From positions 1,631,001 to 1,695,000 of the forward strand of contig NZ_CP150661.1 in NCBI RefSeq assembly GCF_038024105.1: a DNA stretch of 64,000 nucleotides, in the 5' to 3' direction. A model generated the notes under the pieces. That model was not told the origin of the DNA. It did not search any database and saw only the letters and a program-made list of their open reading frames with translations. Below are positions 46,695-55,459 of the stretch, piece after piece. The number at the start of each line of letters is the position of its first letter. The first letter of the stretch is position 1. The stretch comes from Polaribacter butkevichii. Lineage in GTDB: Bacteria; Bacteroidota; Bacteroidia; Flavobacteriales; Flavobacteriaceae. A program made the position numbers and the translations under genes.

Positions 46695-47099
46695 TTAATT
46701 GCTTAAATTTTTACTACCTAACTCTAAAGTAACGTGATTAGAACGCTTACGTATTCTATGAGCACGCCCTTGTGGAGCTGGTCTTAATCTCTTTAACATT
46801 CCTGCGCTATCAACACAAATCGTTTTTACAAATAATTTAGCGTCTTCAATAGATGCTTCTTCATTTTTAGCTTGCCAGTTTGCAATTGCAGACAATAACA
46901 ATTTCTCTAAATTAATTGAAGCTTCTTTTGGGCTAAACTTTAAGATTTGTAAAGCTTTTTCAACTTCAACTCCTCTTATCTGATCTGCGACTAAACGCAT
47001 TTTTCTTGGTGATGTAGGACAGTTAGTAAGCTTCGCGAAAGCACGTTGCTTTCTATCTGCTTTTAACTGATCTGCCATGTTTTTTTTACGAACTCCCAT
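46695..47099 (-). CDS. rplV: 50S ribosomal protein L22
   Basis: A 134-residue L22 lining the exit tunnel. The core starts [20 protein letters not shown]; the extended loop and [20 protein letters not shown] at the C-terminus are conserved. The start at 47099 (MGVRKKNM) is preceded by rpsS 6 bases upstream; the internal Met at residue 8 is an alternative start. Confidence 0.96.
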   Translation of the reverse strand: MGVRKKNMADQLKADRKQRAFAKLTNCPTSPRKMRLVADQIRGVEVEKALQILKFSPKEASINLEKLLLSAIANWQAKNEEASIEDAKLFVKTICVDSAGMLKRLRPAPQGRAHRIRKRSNHVTLELGSKNLSN

Positions 47100-47105
47100 A
47101 TCCTA

Positions 47106-47384
47106 CTATTTTTTTCCTTTATTTTTTGCACCAGCGTGTCCTCTAAAAGAACGAGTTGGTGAAAATTCGCCTAATTTATGCCCTACCATGTTTTCTGTTA
47201 CATAAACTGGTACAAACTGACGTCCGTTATGAACTGCAATTGTTTGTCCAACAAAATCTGGAGTAATCATACTTGCTCTAGACCAAGTTTTAATTACAGT
47301 TTTGTTACCAGCCTCTACATTAGCTAACACTTTTTTCTCTAATTTATAGTGAACGTAAGGTCCTTTTTTTAATGATCTTGCCAT
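47106..47384 (-). CDS. rpsS: 30S ribosomal protein S19
   Basis: A 92-residue S19 of the 30S head, forming a complex with S13. [19 protein letters not shown] opens it and [20 protein letters not shown] with FRGHAG are the signature. It lies 6 bases after rplB. Confidence 0.98.
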   Translation of the reverse strand: MARSLKKGPYVHYKLEKKVLANVEAGNKTVIKTWSRASMITPDFVGQTIAVHNGRQFVPVYVTENMVGHKLGEFSPTRSFRGHAGAKNKGKK

Positions 47385-47390
47385 AACTTA

Positions 47391-48215
47391 TTATTTCTTT
47401 CTACGTTCTATAATGTACTTATTACTAGCTTTAGTCTTAGATCTAGTTTTAAATCCTTTAGCAGGAATACCATTTCTAGATCTTGGATGACCTCCAGAAG
47501 CACGACCTTCACCACCACCCATTGGGTGATCGACAGGGTTCATTCTTACTGCATTAACTCTAGGTCTTCTACCTAACCATCTTCTTCTACCTGCTTTACC
47601 AGATACTAATAATTGATGATCTGAATTAGATACAACACCAATAGTAGCCATACAAGTTAACAAAATTAATCTTGTTTCACCTGAAGGTAACTTTACTGTT
47701 GCATATTTACCATCTCTAGCCATTAATTGAGCAAAAGAACCAGCAGAACGAGCCATAACAGCTCCTTGTCCTGGACGTAATTCTATACAAGAAATTGTAG
47801 TTCCTAAAGGAATTTGGCTTAATGGCATTGCATTTCCAATTTCTGGTGCAATATCACTACCTGCTACAACTGTTTGACCTACTGTTAAACCGTTTTGTGC
47901 AATTACATAACGTTTTTCTCCATCAGCATAACTAAGTAAAGCAATAAATGCTGTACGATTTGGATCGTACTCTATAGTTTTAACTGTTGCGGGAATACCT
48001 GCTTTATCTCTTTTAAAATCGATAATACGGTATCTTTGTTTATGACCACCTCCTATATTACGAGTTGTCATTCTACCCTGACTGTTTCGACCTCCAGATC
48101 GTTTTTTCGGAGCAAGTAAACTTTTCTCCGGCTTATCAGTTGTTATGGTGTCGAACCCATTTACAACTCTAAAACGCTGACCTGGTGTTATTGGTTTTAA
48201 TTTTCTAACTGACAT
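47391..48215 (-). CDS. rplB: 50S ribosomal protein L2
   Basis: A 274-residue L2, needed for subunit association and peptidyl transferase. [20 protein letters not shown] opens it, with [20 protein letters not shown] and the C-terminal [14 protein letters not shown] motif here read as [18 protein letters not shown], containing the universally conserved His. It lies 12 bases after rplW. Confidence 0.98.
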   Translation of the reverse strand: MSVRKLKPITPGQRFRVVNGFDTITTDKPEKSLLAPKKRSGGRNSQGRMTTRNIGGGHKQRYRIIDFKRDKAGIPATVKTIEYDPNRTAFIALLSYADGEKRYVIAQNGLTVGQTVVAGSDIAPEIGNAMPLSQIPLGTTISCIELRPGQGAVMARSAGSFAQLMARDGKYATVKLPSGETRLILLTCMATIGVVSNSDHQLLVSGKAGRRRWLGRRPRVNAVRMNPVDHPMGGGEGRASGGHPRSRNGIPAKGFKTRSKTKASNKYIIERRKK

Positions 48216-48227
48216 TTTTGTCTTTTC

Positions 48228-48518
48228 TTAAAGATTGTTATAAAAATCAATGCTTTCTCCTTCTGCTAATTGAACGATAGCTTTTTTGTATCCACTTTTA
48301 ATACCAGTTACTAAACCTTTTTTAGTAAACTTTGTATTTCTTTGAATTGGATAATTTAAAGTCTTAACGCTAGCTATAGAAACCCCGTATGCTTTTTCAA
48401 CTGCACCTTTAATTTCTAATTTATTAGCTTTTTTATCTACAACAAACGTATAACGATTAAATAACTCACTATCGTTTGTAGCTTTTTCCGTGATAATAGG
48501 TTTTATTAAAATACTCAT
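48228..48518 (-). CDS. rplW: 50S ribosomal protein L23
   Basis: A 96-residue L23 at the tunnel exit, a docking site for trigger factor and SRP. MSILIKPIITEKATNDSEL and YTFVVDKKANKLEIKGAVEK are the signature. It lies 9 bases after rplD. Confidence 0.97.
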   Translation of the reverse strand: MSILIKPIITEKATNDSELFNRYTFVVDKKANKLEIKGAVEKAYGVSIASVKTLNYPIQRNTKFTKKGLVTGIKSGYKKAIVQLAEGESIDFYNNL

Positions 48519-48527
48519 TATGAATCC

Positions 48528-49157
48528 CTATTTACTTAAATTTGTATTAATTCCTTCTAAAGAACTTTCTGTAATTACTACTTTATTAGCATTTAAAACA
48601 CCATAAGTATTAATTTCTGAAGCTTTAACAACTTTAGCCTTTTTTAAGTTACGTGATGATAAATACACATTTGCATTTTCATTACTTAACACAAACAAAG
48701 ATTTTTTAGTTTCAATTTCTAATGCTTTTAAAACATCTACAAAGTTTTTAGTCTTTGGTGATTCAAAGTTAAAATCTTCAATTACTACTAAATTTTTATC
48801 ATTTGCTTGAATACTTAAAGCAGACTTACGTGCTAAACGCTTTAAGTTCTTATTCAATTTAAAAGAATAATCTCTTGGTCTTGGACCGAACATACGACCA
48901 CCACCTCTAAAAACTCCAGATTTGATAGAACCTGCTCTCGCAGTACCAGTACCTTTTTGTTTTTTAATTTTTCTTGTAGAACCTGCAATTTCTGCTCTTT
49001 CTTTAGATTTATGCGTTCCTTGACGTTGGTTTGCCAAGTATTGCTTAACATCTAAATAAATAGCATGATTGTTAGGCTCAATACCAAATACATCGCTAGA
49101 AAGTTCAACTTGTCTACCTGTATCTTTTCCTGTAATATCTAAAACTGCTACTTTCAT
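48528..49157 (-). CDS. rplD: 50S ribosomal protein L4
   Basis: A 209-residue L4, which in E. coli also represses the S10 operon by acting on its leader. The loop [19 protein letters not shown] and [19 protein letters not shown] reaches the exit tunnel. Its ATG shares one base with the rplC stop region (ends at 49157), so the two are tightly coupled. A leader with possible attenuator lies upstream of rplC, which makes L4 a natural candidate regulator here too, by analogy. Confidence 0.98.
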   Translation of the reverse strand: MKVAVLDITGKDTGRQVELSSDVFGIEPNNHAIYLDVKQYLANQRQGTHKSKERAEIAGSTRKIKKQKGTGTARAGSIKSGVFRGGGRMFGPRPRDYSFKLNKNLKRLARKSALSIQANDKNLVVIEDFNFESPKTKNFVDVLKALEIETKKSLFVLSNENANVYLSSRNLKKAKVVKASEINTYGVLNANKVVITESSLEGINTNLSK

Positions 49158-49774
49158 TATTTCTGAATAGTTACAAAAGCATTTTTGTGTCCAGGAATCG
49201 CTCCTTTAACAACAAGTAAGTTCTTTTCAGCAACTACTTTTAATACTTTTAAGTTTTGAACTTTCACTTTATCTCCACCCATTCTACCTGCCATACGCAT
49301 TCCTTTGAATACTCTTGCAGGATAAGATGCAGCACCAATAGAACCCGGAGCTCTTAAACGGTTGTGCTGACCGTGAGTAGCTTGACCTACACCGGCAAAT
49401 CCATGACGTTTTACAACCCCTTGGAAACCTTTCCCTTTAGAAACACCAGAAACATCTACAAACTCACCTTCTTCAAAGTGAGATACTGTGATAGAATCTC
49501 CTAATTTATACTCTTCTTCAAACCCTTGAAATTCAACGACTTTTCTTTTAGCAGTGGTGCCAGCTTTTTTAAAGTGACCGTCTAACGCTTTGTTAGAACT
49601 CTTCGCCTTTTTGTCATCGAAACCAAGTTGCAACGCAGTGTACCCGTCAACCTCTTCGGTTCTGACTTGGGTAACTACGCAAGGACCTGCTTCGATTACT
49701 GTACAAGGAATATTCTTCCCGTTTTCATCAAATAAGCTGGTCATTCCAATCTTTCTTCCTATTAACCCAGACAT
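49157..49774 (-). CDS. rplC: 50S ribosomal protein L3
   Basis: A 205-residue L3, an early assembly protein near the peptidyl-transferase centre. [20 protein letters not shown] begins it; [20 protein letters not shown] and [20 protein letters not shown] contain the conserved Gln methylated in E. coli. In this genome it is the first gene of its transcription unit, since rpsJ is on the other side of a terminator. A 287-base spacer with promoter and leader precedes it. Confidence 0.98.
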   Translation of the reverse strand: MSGLIGRKIGMTSLFDENGKNIPCTVIEAGPCVVTQVRTEEVDGYTALQLGFDDKKAKSSNKALDGHFKKAGTTAKRKVVEFQGFEEEYKLGDSITVSHFEEGEFVDVSGVSKGKGFQGVVKRHGFAGVGQATHGQHNRLRAPGSIGAASYPARVFKGMRMAGRMGGDKVKVQNLKVLKVVAEKNLLVVKGAIPGHKNAFVTIQK

Positions 49775-49874
49775 TTAGTTAAAATTTTAGACGATAGATA
49801 TTTATCCAGCGCGTCTATTATTAATAATTATTTTTTCGAAACAATTGTTTCATTCTCATCCTTTAAGTTTCAAC

Positions 49875-49917
49875 AAAAAAAAACAGCGCAAAACAAATTC
49901 AACGCTGATTTTGTTTT
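49875..49917 (-). promoter_or_regulatory. Possible transcription attenuator in the rplC leader
   Basis: Read on the minus strand: AAAACAAA (49917-49910), CAGCG (49907-49903), TTTGTTTT (49897-49890), CGCTG (49888-49884), then a run of nine T (49883-49875). CAGCG/CGCTG plus the T-run resembles a short intrinsic terminator, and AAAACAAA/TTTGTTTT could form a competing stem that hides CAGCG in its loop. It lies roughly 100 bases before the rplC start and downstream of the promoter at 50007-50037. The stems are short, so this is a candidate only. Confidence 0.4.
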
Positions 49918-50006
49918 TTCCGTTTTTCCTTCGCGAAACGCTCTGGACATGTTACTATTATTCAATTTTACTTAAAAAATAGCATTACCGACTCTTAATC
50001 GGGTTG

Positions 50007-50037
50007 CAAAAGTATAAAAAACTTTCGGTTTAACAAA
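50007..50037 (-). promoter_or_regulatory. Promoter of the rplC (S10) operon, nested in the rpsJ terminator
   Basis: On the minus strand TTTG (50037-50034), 19 bases, then TACTTTTG (50014-50007): a perfect match to TTTG-N19-TAnnTTTG. The TTTG lies in the 5-nt loop of the terminator that ends the str operon. The predicted start near 50002 gives a leader of about 225 bases before rplC. Confidence 0.8.
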
Positions 50038-50052
50038 ATTAAACCGAAAGTT
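50015..50052 (-). terminator. Intrinsic terminator of the str operon (after rpsJ)
   Basis: AACTTTCGGTTTAA (50020-50033) and TTAAACCGAAAGTT (50039-50052) form a perfect 14-bp stem with a 5-nt loop; on the minus strand a T-run (TTTTTTA) follows. It lies about 10 bases after the rpsJ stop and carries the -33 box of the next promoter in its loop. Confidence 0.9.
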
Positions 50053-50061
50053 AATATTTAC

Positions 50062-50367
50062 TTATACTTTGATCTCAACTTCTACACCGCTTGGCAACTC
50101 AAGTTTCATTAAAGCATCAATAGTTTTTGAAGAAGAACTATAGATGTCTAATAATCTTTTGTATGAAGCTAATTGAAATTGCTCTCTAGATTTTTTGTTT
50201 ACGTGTGGAGAACGTAATACAGTAAAAATCTTTTTATGTGTTGGTAATGGTATTGGTCCGTTTACTACAGCACCAGTACTTTTTACCGTCTTAACGATTT
50301 TTTCAGCAGATTTATCTACTAAATTGTAATCGTAAGACTTTAATTTAATTCTAATTTTTTGACTCAT
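50062..50367 (-). CDS. rpsJ: 30S ribosomal protein S10
   Basis: A 101-residue S10 of the 30S head, also the NusE antitermination partner. [20 protein letters not shown] and [20 protein letters not shown] with KKSREQFQ are family motifs. In E. coli it opens the S10 operon; here it lies 19 bases after fusA and is followed by a strong terminator, so it belongs to the str unit. Confidence 0.98.
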   Translation of the reverse strand: MSQKIRIKLKSYDYNLVDKSAEKIVKTVKSTGAVVNGPIPLPTHKKIFTVLRSPHVNKKSREQFQLASYKRLLDIYSSSSKTIDALMKLELPSGVEVEIKV

Positions 50368-50386
50368 CTTGTAATTATTAAGTAGA

Positions 50387-52504
50387 TTATCCTTTAGATT
50401 TTGCGATTACTTCTTCAGATACATTAGAAGGAGTTTCAGCATAATGTGAAAATTCCATAGTAGATGTTGCTCTACCAGAAGACATAGTTCTTAAAGCAGT
50501 AACGTAACCAAACATTTCAGATAAAGGTACTAAAGCTTTTACAACTTTAGATCCAGCACGATCACTCATGTCGTTTACTTGCCCTCTTCTTCTATTTAAA
50601 TCACCTACAATATCTCCCATGTTCTCCTCTGGAGTTAACACTTCTAATTTCATCAATGGCTCCATGATTTTAGCTTTAGCCGATTTTGCTGCTGCTTTAT
50701 AACCCATTTTTGCTGCTAACTCAAAAGATAATGCATCAGAATCCACAGGGTGGAAAGATCCATCTTTTAAAGTAACTTTCATTGAATCCATTTCGTACCC
50801 CGCTAAAGGTCCGTTTCTCATCGCCTCTTTAAATCCTTTTTCTACAGAAGGTACAAATTCTCTAGGAACATTACCACCTTTAATTACAGATTCAAATTGT
50901 AATCCTTGAACACCTTCATCTGCAGGCTCTATTGTAAATACAATATCTGCAAATTTACCACGTCCACCAGATTGTTTCTTATAAACTTCTCTATGATCTG
51001 CTGCTGCAGTAATAGCTTCTTTATATTCTACTTGAGGTTGACCTTGATTAACTTCAACTTTGAACTCACGTTTTAAACGGTCTACAATTACATCTAAATG
51101 TAATTCTCCCATTCCAGAAATAATAGTTTGACCAGAAGCTTCATCAGAACGAACTGTAAAAGTTGGATCTTCTTCGGCTAATTTACTTAAACCAATTCCT
51201 AATTTATCAACATCTGCTTTTGTTTTAGGTTCTACAGCGATACCAATTACTGGATCTGGAAAATCCATAGATTCTAAAACAATAGGAAATTTTTCTGCTG
51301 ATAAAGTATCTCCTGTTTTGATAGATTTAAATCCAACAGCAGCACCAATATCTCCAGCTTCGATATAATCAATTGCATTTTGCTTGTTAGCATGCATTTG
51401 ATAAATACGTGAAATACGTTCTTTTTTTCCTGAACGGTTATTTAAAACATAAGAACCAGCATCTAAACGACCAGAGTATGCTCTAAAAAACGCTAAACGA
51501 CCAACAAAAGGGTCAGTAGCAATTTTAAATGCTAAAGCTGCAAAAGGCTCATCTACACTTGGCTTACGTAATTCTTGTTCTTCTGTATCTGGGTTTACAC
51601 CAACAATACCTTCCTTATCCATAGGAGAGGGCAAGTAACGACAAACAGCATCTAAAAGAAACTGTACACCTTTGTTTTTAAATGCAGATCCACAAATCAT
51701 AGGAATGATAGCCATATCCATTACAGCAGCTCTTAATGCATTATGCACTTCGTCTTCTGTAATTGAATCTTCATCTTCCATAAATTTCTCTAAAAGATTC
51801 TCATCATAACTTGCTACTTCTTCAATTAAAAGTGCACGATATTTACGAGCTTCTTCTTTCATATCTTCAGGAATCTCAATAACATCAAAAGTTGCTCCTT
51901 GAGTTTCATCATGCCAAACAATAGCACGATTTTTAACTAAATCTATAATACCCTTGAATTCATCCTCGTCACCAATATTTAAAACGATTGGCACCGCATT
52001 TGATTTCAACATATCTTTTACTTGTTGACAAACTGCTAAAAAGTCTGATCCTTGACGGTCCATTTTGTTAACGAATCCAATTCTAGGCACTTTATAGTTG
52101 TCTGCAAGTCTCCAGTTAGTTTCAGACTGAGGCTCAACACCATCAACTGCTGAAAATAAGAAAACTAAACCATCTAACACACGTAAAGATCTATTTACTT
52201 CTACCGTAAAATCTACGTGACCAGGAGTATCAATAATATTAAAGTGATATCCTTTAGTATCTGGAGTTGGTTTTGCGTTTTCCAAAGGAAATTGCCACTC
52301 ACAAGTAGTTGCTGCAGAAGTAATTGTAATACCTCTTTCTTGTTCTTGCTCCATCCAGTCCATAGTAGCTGCACCATCATGTACTTCTCCTATCTTATGA
52401 GAAACACCTGTATAATACAATACACGTTCTGTTGTTGTTGTTTTACCAGCATCAATATGTGCGGCAATACCAATATTTCTTGTATATCTTAAATCTCTAG
52501 CCAT
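50387..52504 (-). CDS. fusA: Elongation factor G
   Basis: A 705-residue EF-G, the GTPase of ribosomal translocation. G1 [13 protein letters not shown] near 16-28, G3 [15 protein letters not shown], and G4 [10 protein letters not shown] are intact, and domains II-V follow to a normal C-terminus ([11 protein letters not shown]). It carries no obvious loss of resistance-related or catalytic residues. It lies 5 bases after rpsG. Confidence 0.98.
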   Translation of the reverse strand: MARDLRYTRNIGIAAHIDAGKTTTTERVLYYTGVSHKIGEVHDGAATMDWMEQEQERGITITSAATTCEWQFPLENAKPTPDTKGYHFNIIDTPGHVDFTVEVNRSLRVLDGLVFLFSAVDGVEPQSETNWRLADNYKVPRIGFVNKMDRQGSDFLAVCQQVKDMLKSNAVPIVLNIGDEDEFKGIIDLVKNRAIVWHDETQGATFDVIEIPEDMKEEARKYRALLIEEVASYDENLLEKFMEDEDSITEDEVHNALRAAVMDMAIIPMICGSAFKNKGVQFLLDAVCRYLPSPMDKEGIVGVNPDTEEQELRKPSVDEPFAALAFKIATDPFVGRLAFFRAYSGRLDAGSYVLNNRSGKKERISRIYQMHANKQNAIDYIEAGDIGAAVGFKSIKTGDTLSAEKFPIVLESMDFPDPVIGIAVEPKTKADVDKLGIGLSKLAEEDPTFTVRSDEASGQTIISGMGELHLDVIVDRLKREFKVEVNQGQPQVEYKEAITAAADHREVYKKQSGGRGKFADIVFTIEPADEGVQGLQFESVIKGGNVPREFVPSVEKGFKEAMRNGPLAGYEMDSMKVTLKDGSFHPVDSDALSFELAAKMGYKAAAKSAKAKIMEPLMKLEVLTPEENMGDIVGDLNRRRGQVNDMSDRAGSKVVKALVPLSEMFGYVTALRTMSSGRATSTMEFSHYAETPSNVSEEVIAKSKG

Positions 52505-52509
52505 CTCTA

Positions 52510-52989
52510 TTAAAATCTGAAGTGAGAGAAAGCTTTATTAGCCTCTGCCATTTTATGAGTATCTGTACGTTTTTTTACCGCTGCACCTTCTTCTTTAGCT
52601 GCTGCTAAAATTTCTGCTGCTAAACGTTGCGCCATGGTTTTTTCATTTCTCTTACGAGTATATAAAATCATCCATTTAATAGCCATAGACACTTTACGAT
52701 CTGGTCTAATTTGCATTGGGATTTGGAATGTTGCTCCACCAACACGACGAGATCTTACTTCTACGTGAGGCATCACATTTGACAAACCATCTTTCCAAAT
52801 TTCTAAAGCCGATTTCTCTTCGTCTTCTCCTTTTCTTTCTTCTACTAGCTCTAAAGCGTCATAAAACACTTTAAACGCTACAGACTTCTTACCGCTCCAC
52901 ATTAAGTTATTCACAAAACGTGTTACTAACTGATCGTTAAACTTTGGATCCGGTAATAAGACTCTTTTTTTTGCTGCTCTTTTTCTCAT
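52510..52989 (-). CDS. rpsG: 30S ribosomal protein S7
   Basis: A 159-residue S7, a primary binder of the 16S 3' domain near the E site. [20 protein letters not shown] opens it and [20 protein letters not shown] is the signature region. A 138-base spacer separates it from rpsL, longer than elsewhere in the unit. That spacer contains an AAGGAGG sequence 52 bases before this start. Confidence 0.97.
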   Translation of the reverse strand: MRKRAAKKRVLLPDPKFNDQLVTRFVNNLMWSGKKSVAFKVFYDALELVEERKGEDEEKSALEIWKDGLSNVMPHVEVRSRRVGGATFQIPMQIRPDRKVSMAIKWMILYTRKRNEKTMAQRLAAEILAAAKEEGAAVKKRTDTHKMAEANKAFSHFRF

Positions 52990-53040
52990 GTCTTTACATT
53001 AAAAAAGTTAATTAATTTGTTATTAGTCGTTAGAAATAAA

Positions 53041-53047
53041 CCTCCTT
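53041..53047 (-). promoter_or_regulatory. Shine-Dalgarno-like AAGGAGG away from any start codon
   Basis: On the minus strand AAGGAGG lies in the rpsL-rpsG spacer, 52 bases upstream of the rpsG ATG. No ATG, GTG or TTG follows at a usable distance. Flavobacterial mRNAs rarely use Shine-Dalgarno pairing, so it may pair elsewhere or be chance. Confidence 0.3.
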
Positions 53048-53127
53048 GTTTTTAAATCCATATTCAAGAAAAAACTCAAACACAGAAAAAGCAACATCAA
53101 AAACTTATAACTTTTTACTGATAACTC

Positions 53128-53502
53128 TTACTTCTTTGGGCGTTTTGCACCATACTTAGACCTACGTTGGGTTCTACCCTCAACACCTGCTGTATCTAAT
53201 GCACCACGTACCACGTGATATTTAACACCTGGTAAATCTTTTACCCTTCCACCTCTAACTAATACTATCGAGTGCTCTTGTAAGTTATGTCCTTCACCTG
53301 GAATGTATGCGTTTATCTCATTACCATTTGTCAATCTAACTCTGGCAACTTTACGCATTGCTGAATTAGGTTTCTTTGGTGTTGTAGTATAAACACGTGT
53401 ACAAACTCCACGTCTTTGAGGACAAGACGACAAAGCAGCCGATTTACTCTTCTTAGTTATTTTGGTTCTTCCTTTACGAACTAATTGTTGAATAGTTGGC
53501 AT
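53128..53502 (-). CDS. rpsL: 30S ribosomal protein S12
   Basis: A 124-residue S12 of the decoding centre. [20 protein letters not shown] opens it; [18 protein letters not shown] holds the loop with the streptomycin-related Lys and [17 protein letters not shown] holds the second Lys. Both Lys are present, i.e. the wild-type configuration. It is the first gene of the str operon and has a perfect promoter upstream. Confidence 0.98.
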   Translation of the reverse strand: MPTIQQLVRKGRTKITKKSKSAALSSCPQRRGVCTRVYTTTPKKPNSAMRKVARVRLTNGNEINAYIPGEGHNLQEHSIVLVRGGRVKDLPGVKYHVVRGALDTAGVEGRTQRRSKYGAKRPKK

Positions 53503-53560
53503 ACTAAATTATTACTGTTTTTCGTTTATAATTAAACCTTATCTCTTTTTTAAGAGTCCG

Positions 53561-53591
53561 CAAATGTACGATTAAATTCTAATACTGCAAA
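53561..53591 (-). promoter_or_regulatory. Promoter of the str operon (rpsL)
   Basis: On the minus strand TTTG (53591-53588), a 19-base spacer, then TACATTTG (53568-53561), matching TTTG-N19-TAnnTTTG perfectly. The predicted start near 53555 leaves a leader of about 50 bases before rpsL. It lies in the spacer between divergent genes. Confidence 0.85.
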
Positions 53592-53678
53592 TATCAGTAA
53601 GTTATTTTTTTATATTATTATTTTTTATACCCGCTTTTATGATTTTCCATTACATTTGAATCAACTATTTTCTCTATT

Positions 53679-55343
53679 TTGAATAAAAAAAACACTCCTT
53701 ATATATTAACACTAATTGCCTTATTTTCTTTTCATGGAATATTTGCACAAGATTTTACTTTAAAAATTACCTCTATAAATACTCTTGAGAAAACTGTTTT
53801 AGAAAAGATTGATTATAAAAAAGAACACAAAACAACCAAAGCCTTAGATTTAGAAATCAATAGAATATCTGAATATTTAAAAACAAAAGGATACTTTATA
53901 AATACAATTGACAGTATAAATAGTATTGAAAAAAAACATACTGCTTATTTTAATTTGAATAAGAAAACAAACAACGTTATAATTAAATTAGACTCAAATT
54001 CTAAAATTTATTTTGAAAAAAAACTGATAAAAGATAAAACAATTAAAATACCTATTGAAAAATTATCGAAAACCTTATCAGAAATTTCTAAAAAATTAGA
54101 CAATGAGGGAAAATCATTTTCTAAAATTCAACTCCAGAACATCAAAATTAAAGAAGATAATTTATTTGCTGAATTAAAAATTAATCAATCGAAAAAAAGA
54201 GTTATCAATAAAGTAAAAATAAAAGGGTATGAAAACTTCCCGAAATCGTATTTAAAAAATTATTTTAAAATTAAACCAAACACCCTTTTTAACCAACAAC
54301 AAATTAAAGAAATATCAACTGCAAGTCAAGGGATCTCATTTGTAACGGAAATAAAACCTCCAGAAGTTTTATTCACAAAAGATTCTACCCTATTATATAT
54401 GTATTTAAAAAAACGTCAAAATAATAGTTTTGACGGAATCGTTAGTTTTACGTCTAAAGAAAACGGAGATGTATTATTTAATGGAAATTTGGACATCAAA
54501 CTAAACAATATTCTTAATAGTGGTGAAAATTTTGAGTTATTTTGGAATAGCATAGGTGAAGAAAGACAAGAATTAGAATTATCTACCGAGATACCTTATA
54601 TTTTTAATTCCAAATTTAGTCCGGAGGTATCTTTTTTAATTTACAAACAAGATTCTAGTTTTATAAATTCAAAATTTGACTCTAGACTTTCTTACAATAT
54701 CAACTCAAAAACAAAAATTGCTTTAACATATAATTCTGAAACCTCAGAAAACCTAATCGAAAACTTAAACAACAATATTGAAACCTTTGATAATTATTTT
54801 TTAGGAATGGAATTGAAACACAGGATTCCTAAAAACGATGTTTTTTTTACTAATAAATTTTTTCTAGAAATTAATCCTAGTTTTGGACGAAGAAAGGTGA
54901 GCGGAAATTCTAGCAATCAATTTAAATTTGAATCTACAATTTCATATCTGTGGGATTTAAATTTACGGAATAGCATTTACATCAGAAATAAAATTGGATA
55001 CTTAAATTCAGATACCTATTTTGATAATGAGCTTTTAAGAATTGGAGGAGCAAATAGTATTAGAGGATTTAATGAACAAAGCATATACACCAAAAATTAT
55101 AATTACTTTAATATAGAATATAGATACATTACTTCAGAAAAATCTTATTTATATACGATAACCGATATTGGACGAATTGACTTAAATTCACAAAAAGAGA
55201 CTCTTTTGGGTTTAGGTTTAGGATATTTATTTAACACAAATAATTCTCAAATTAACTTAAGTCTTTCTGCAGGAAAAACAGATGCACAAAGAATTGATTT
55301 TAAAAGCATTAAACTCACTATAAACTGGAAAAACTACTTTTAG
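53679..55343 (+). CDS. Omp85/BamA-like outer-membrane barrel protein, short, TTG start
   Basis: A 554-residue protein with a signal peptide (MNKKNTPYILTLIALF..., cleavage after IFA at residue 23). A POTRA-like domain is seen around residues 175-245 (KVKIKGYENFPKSYLKNYFK, then TLFNQQQIKEI) and a C-terminal barrel includes LLRIGGANSIRGFNEQSIYT near 450, the Omp85 loop motif (GG-x-x-S-I-R-G-F), then alternating strands ending TINWKNYF. It lacks the five POTRA domains of BamA (about 800 residues) and may be a TamA/ShlB-like or flavobacterial one-POTRA transporter. The only start giving the signal peptide is TTG. Confidence 0.72.
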   Translation: MNKKNTPYILTLIALFSFHGIFAQDFTLKITSINTLEKTVLEKIDYKKEHKTTKALDLEINRISEYLKTKGYFINTIDSINSIEKKHTAYFNLNKKTNNVIIKLDSNSKIYFEKKLIKDKTIKIPIEKLSKTLSEISKKLDNEGKSFSKIQLQNIKIKEDNLFAELKINQSKKRVINKVKIKGYENFPKSYLKNYFKIKPNTLFNQQQIKEISTASQGISFVTEIKPPEVLFTKDSTLLYMYLKKRQNNSFDGIVSFTSKENGDVLFNGNLDIKLNNILNSGENFELFWNSIGEERQELELSTEIPYIFNSKFSPEVSFLIYKQDSSFINSKFDSRLSYNINSKTKIALTYNSETSENLIENLNNNIETFDNYFLGMELKHRIPKNDVFFTNKFFLEINPSFGRRKVSGNSSNQFKFESTISYLWDLNLRNSIYIRNKIGYLNSDTYFDNELLRIGGANSIRGFNEQSIYTKNYNYFNIEYRYITSEKSYLYTITDIGRIDLNSQKETLLGLGLGYLFNTNNSQINLSLSAGKTDAQRIDFKSIKLTINWKNYF

Positions 55344-55401
55344 ATATCCATAAACAATTAAGACTAGTTAACACTTAATTAACCTTTTTTAACAAATAAA
55401 A

Positions 55402-55432
55402 TTGCTTATTTAATATTAAAGCATGATATTTG
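55402..55432 (+). promoter_or_regulatory. Promoter of susC
   Basis: TTG at 55402-55404 and GATATTTG at 55425-55432 are 20 bases apart; the -7 box matches TAnnTTTG except for the first base. It lies 27 bases before the susC ATG at 55460. The apparent TTG start of a longer frame (55430-55432) is in fact the end of this box. Confidence 0.55.
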
Positions 55433-55459
55433 AACCAATTAATTCAAATTTATTCAATA

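Noticed and set aside
55430..55459. TTG start of the SusC gene, adding 10 residues
   Set aside because: The TTG is the last part of the putative -7 box, and the next ATG at 55460 opens a normal signal peptide.
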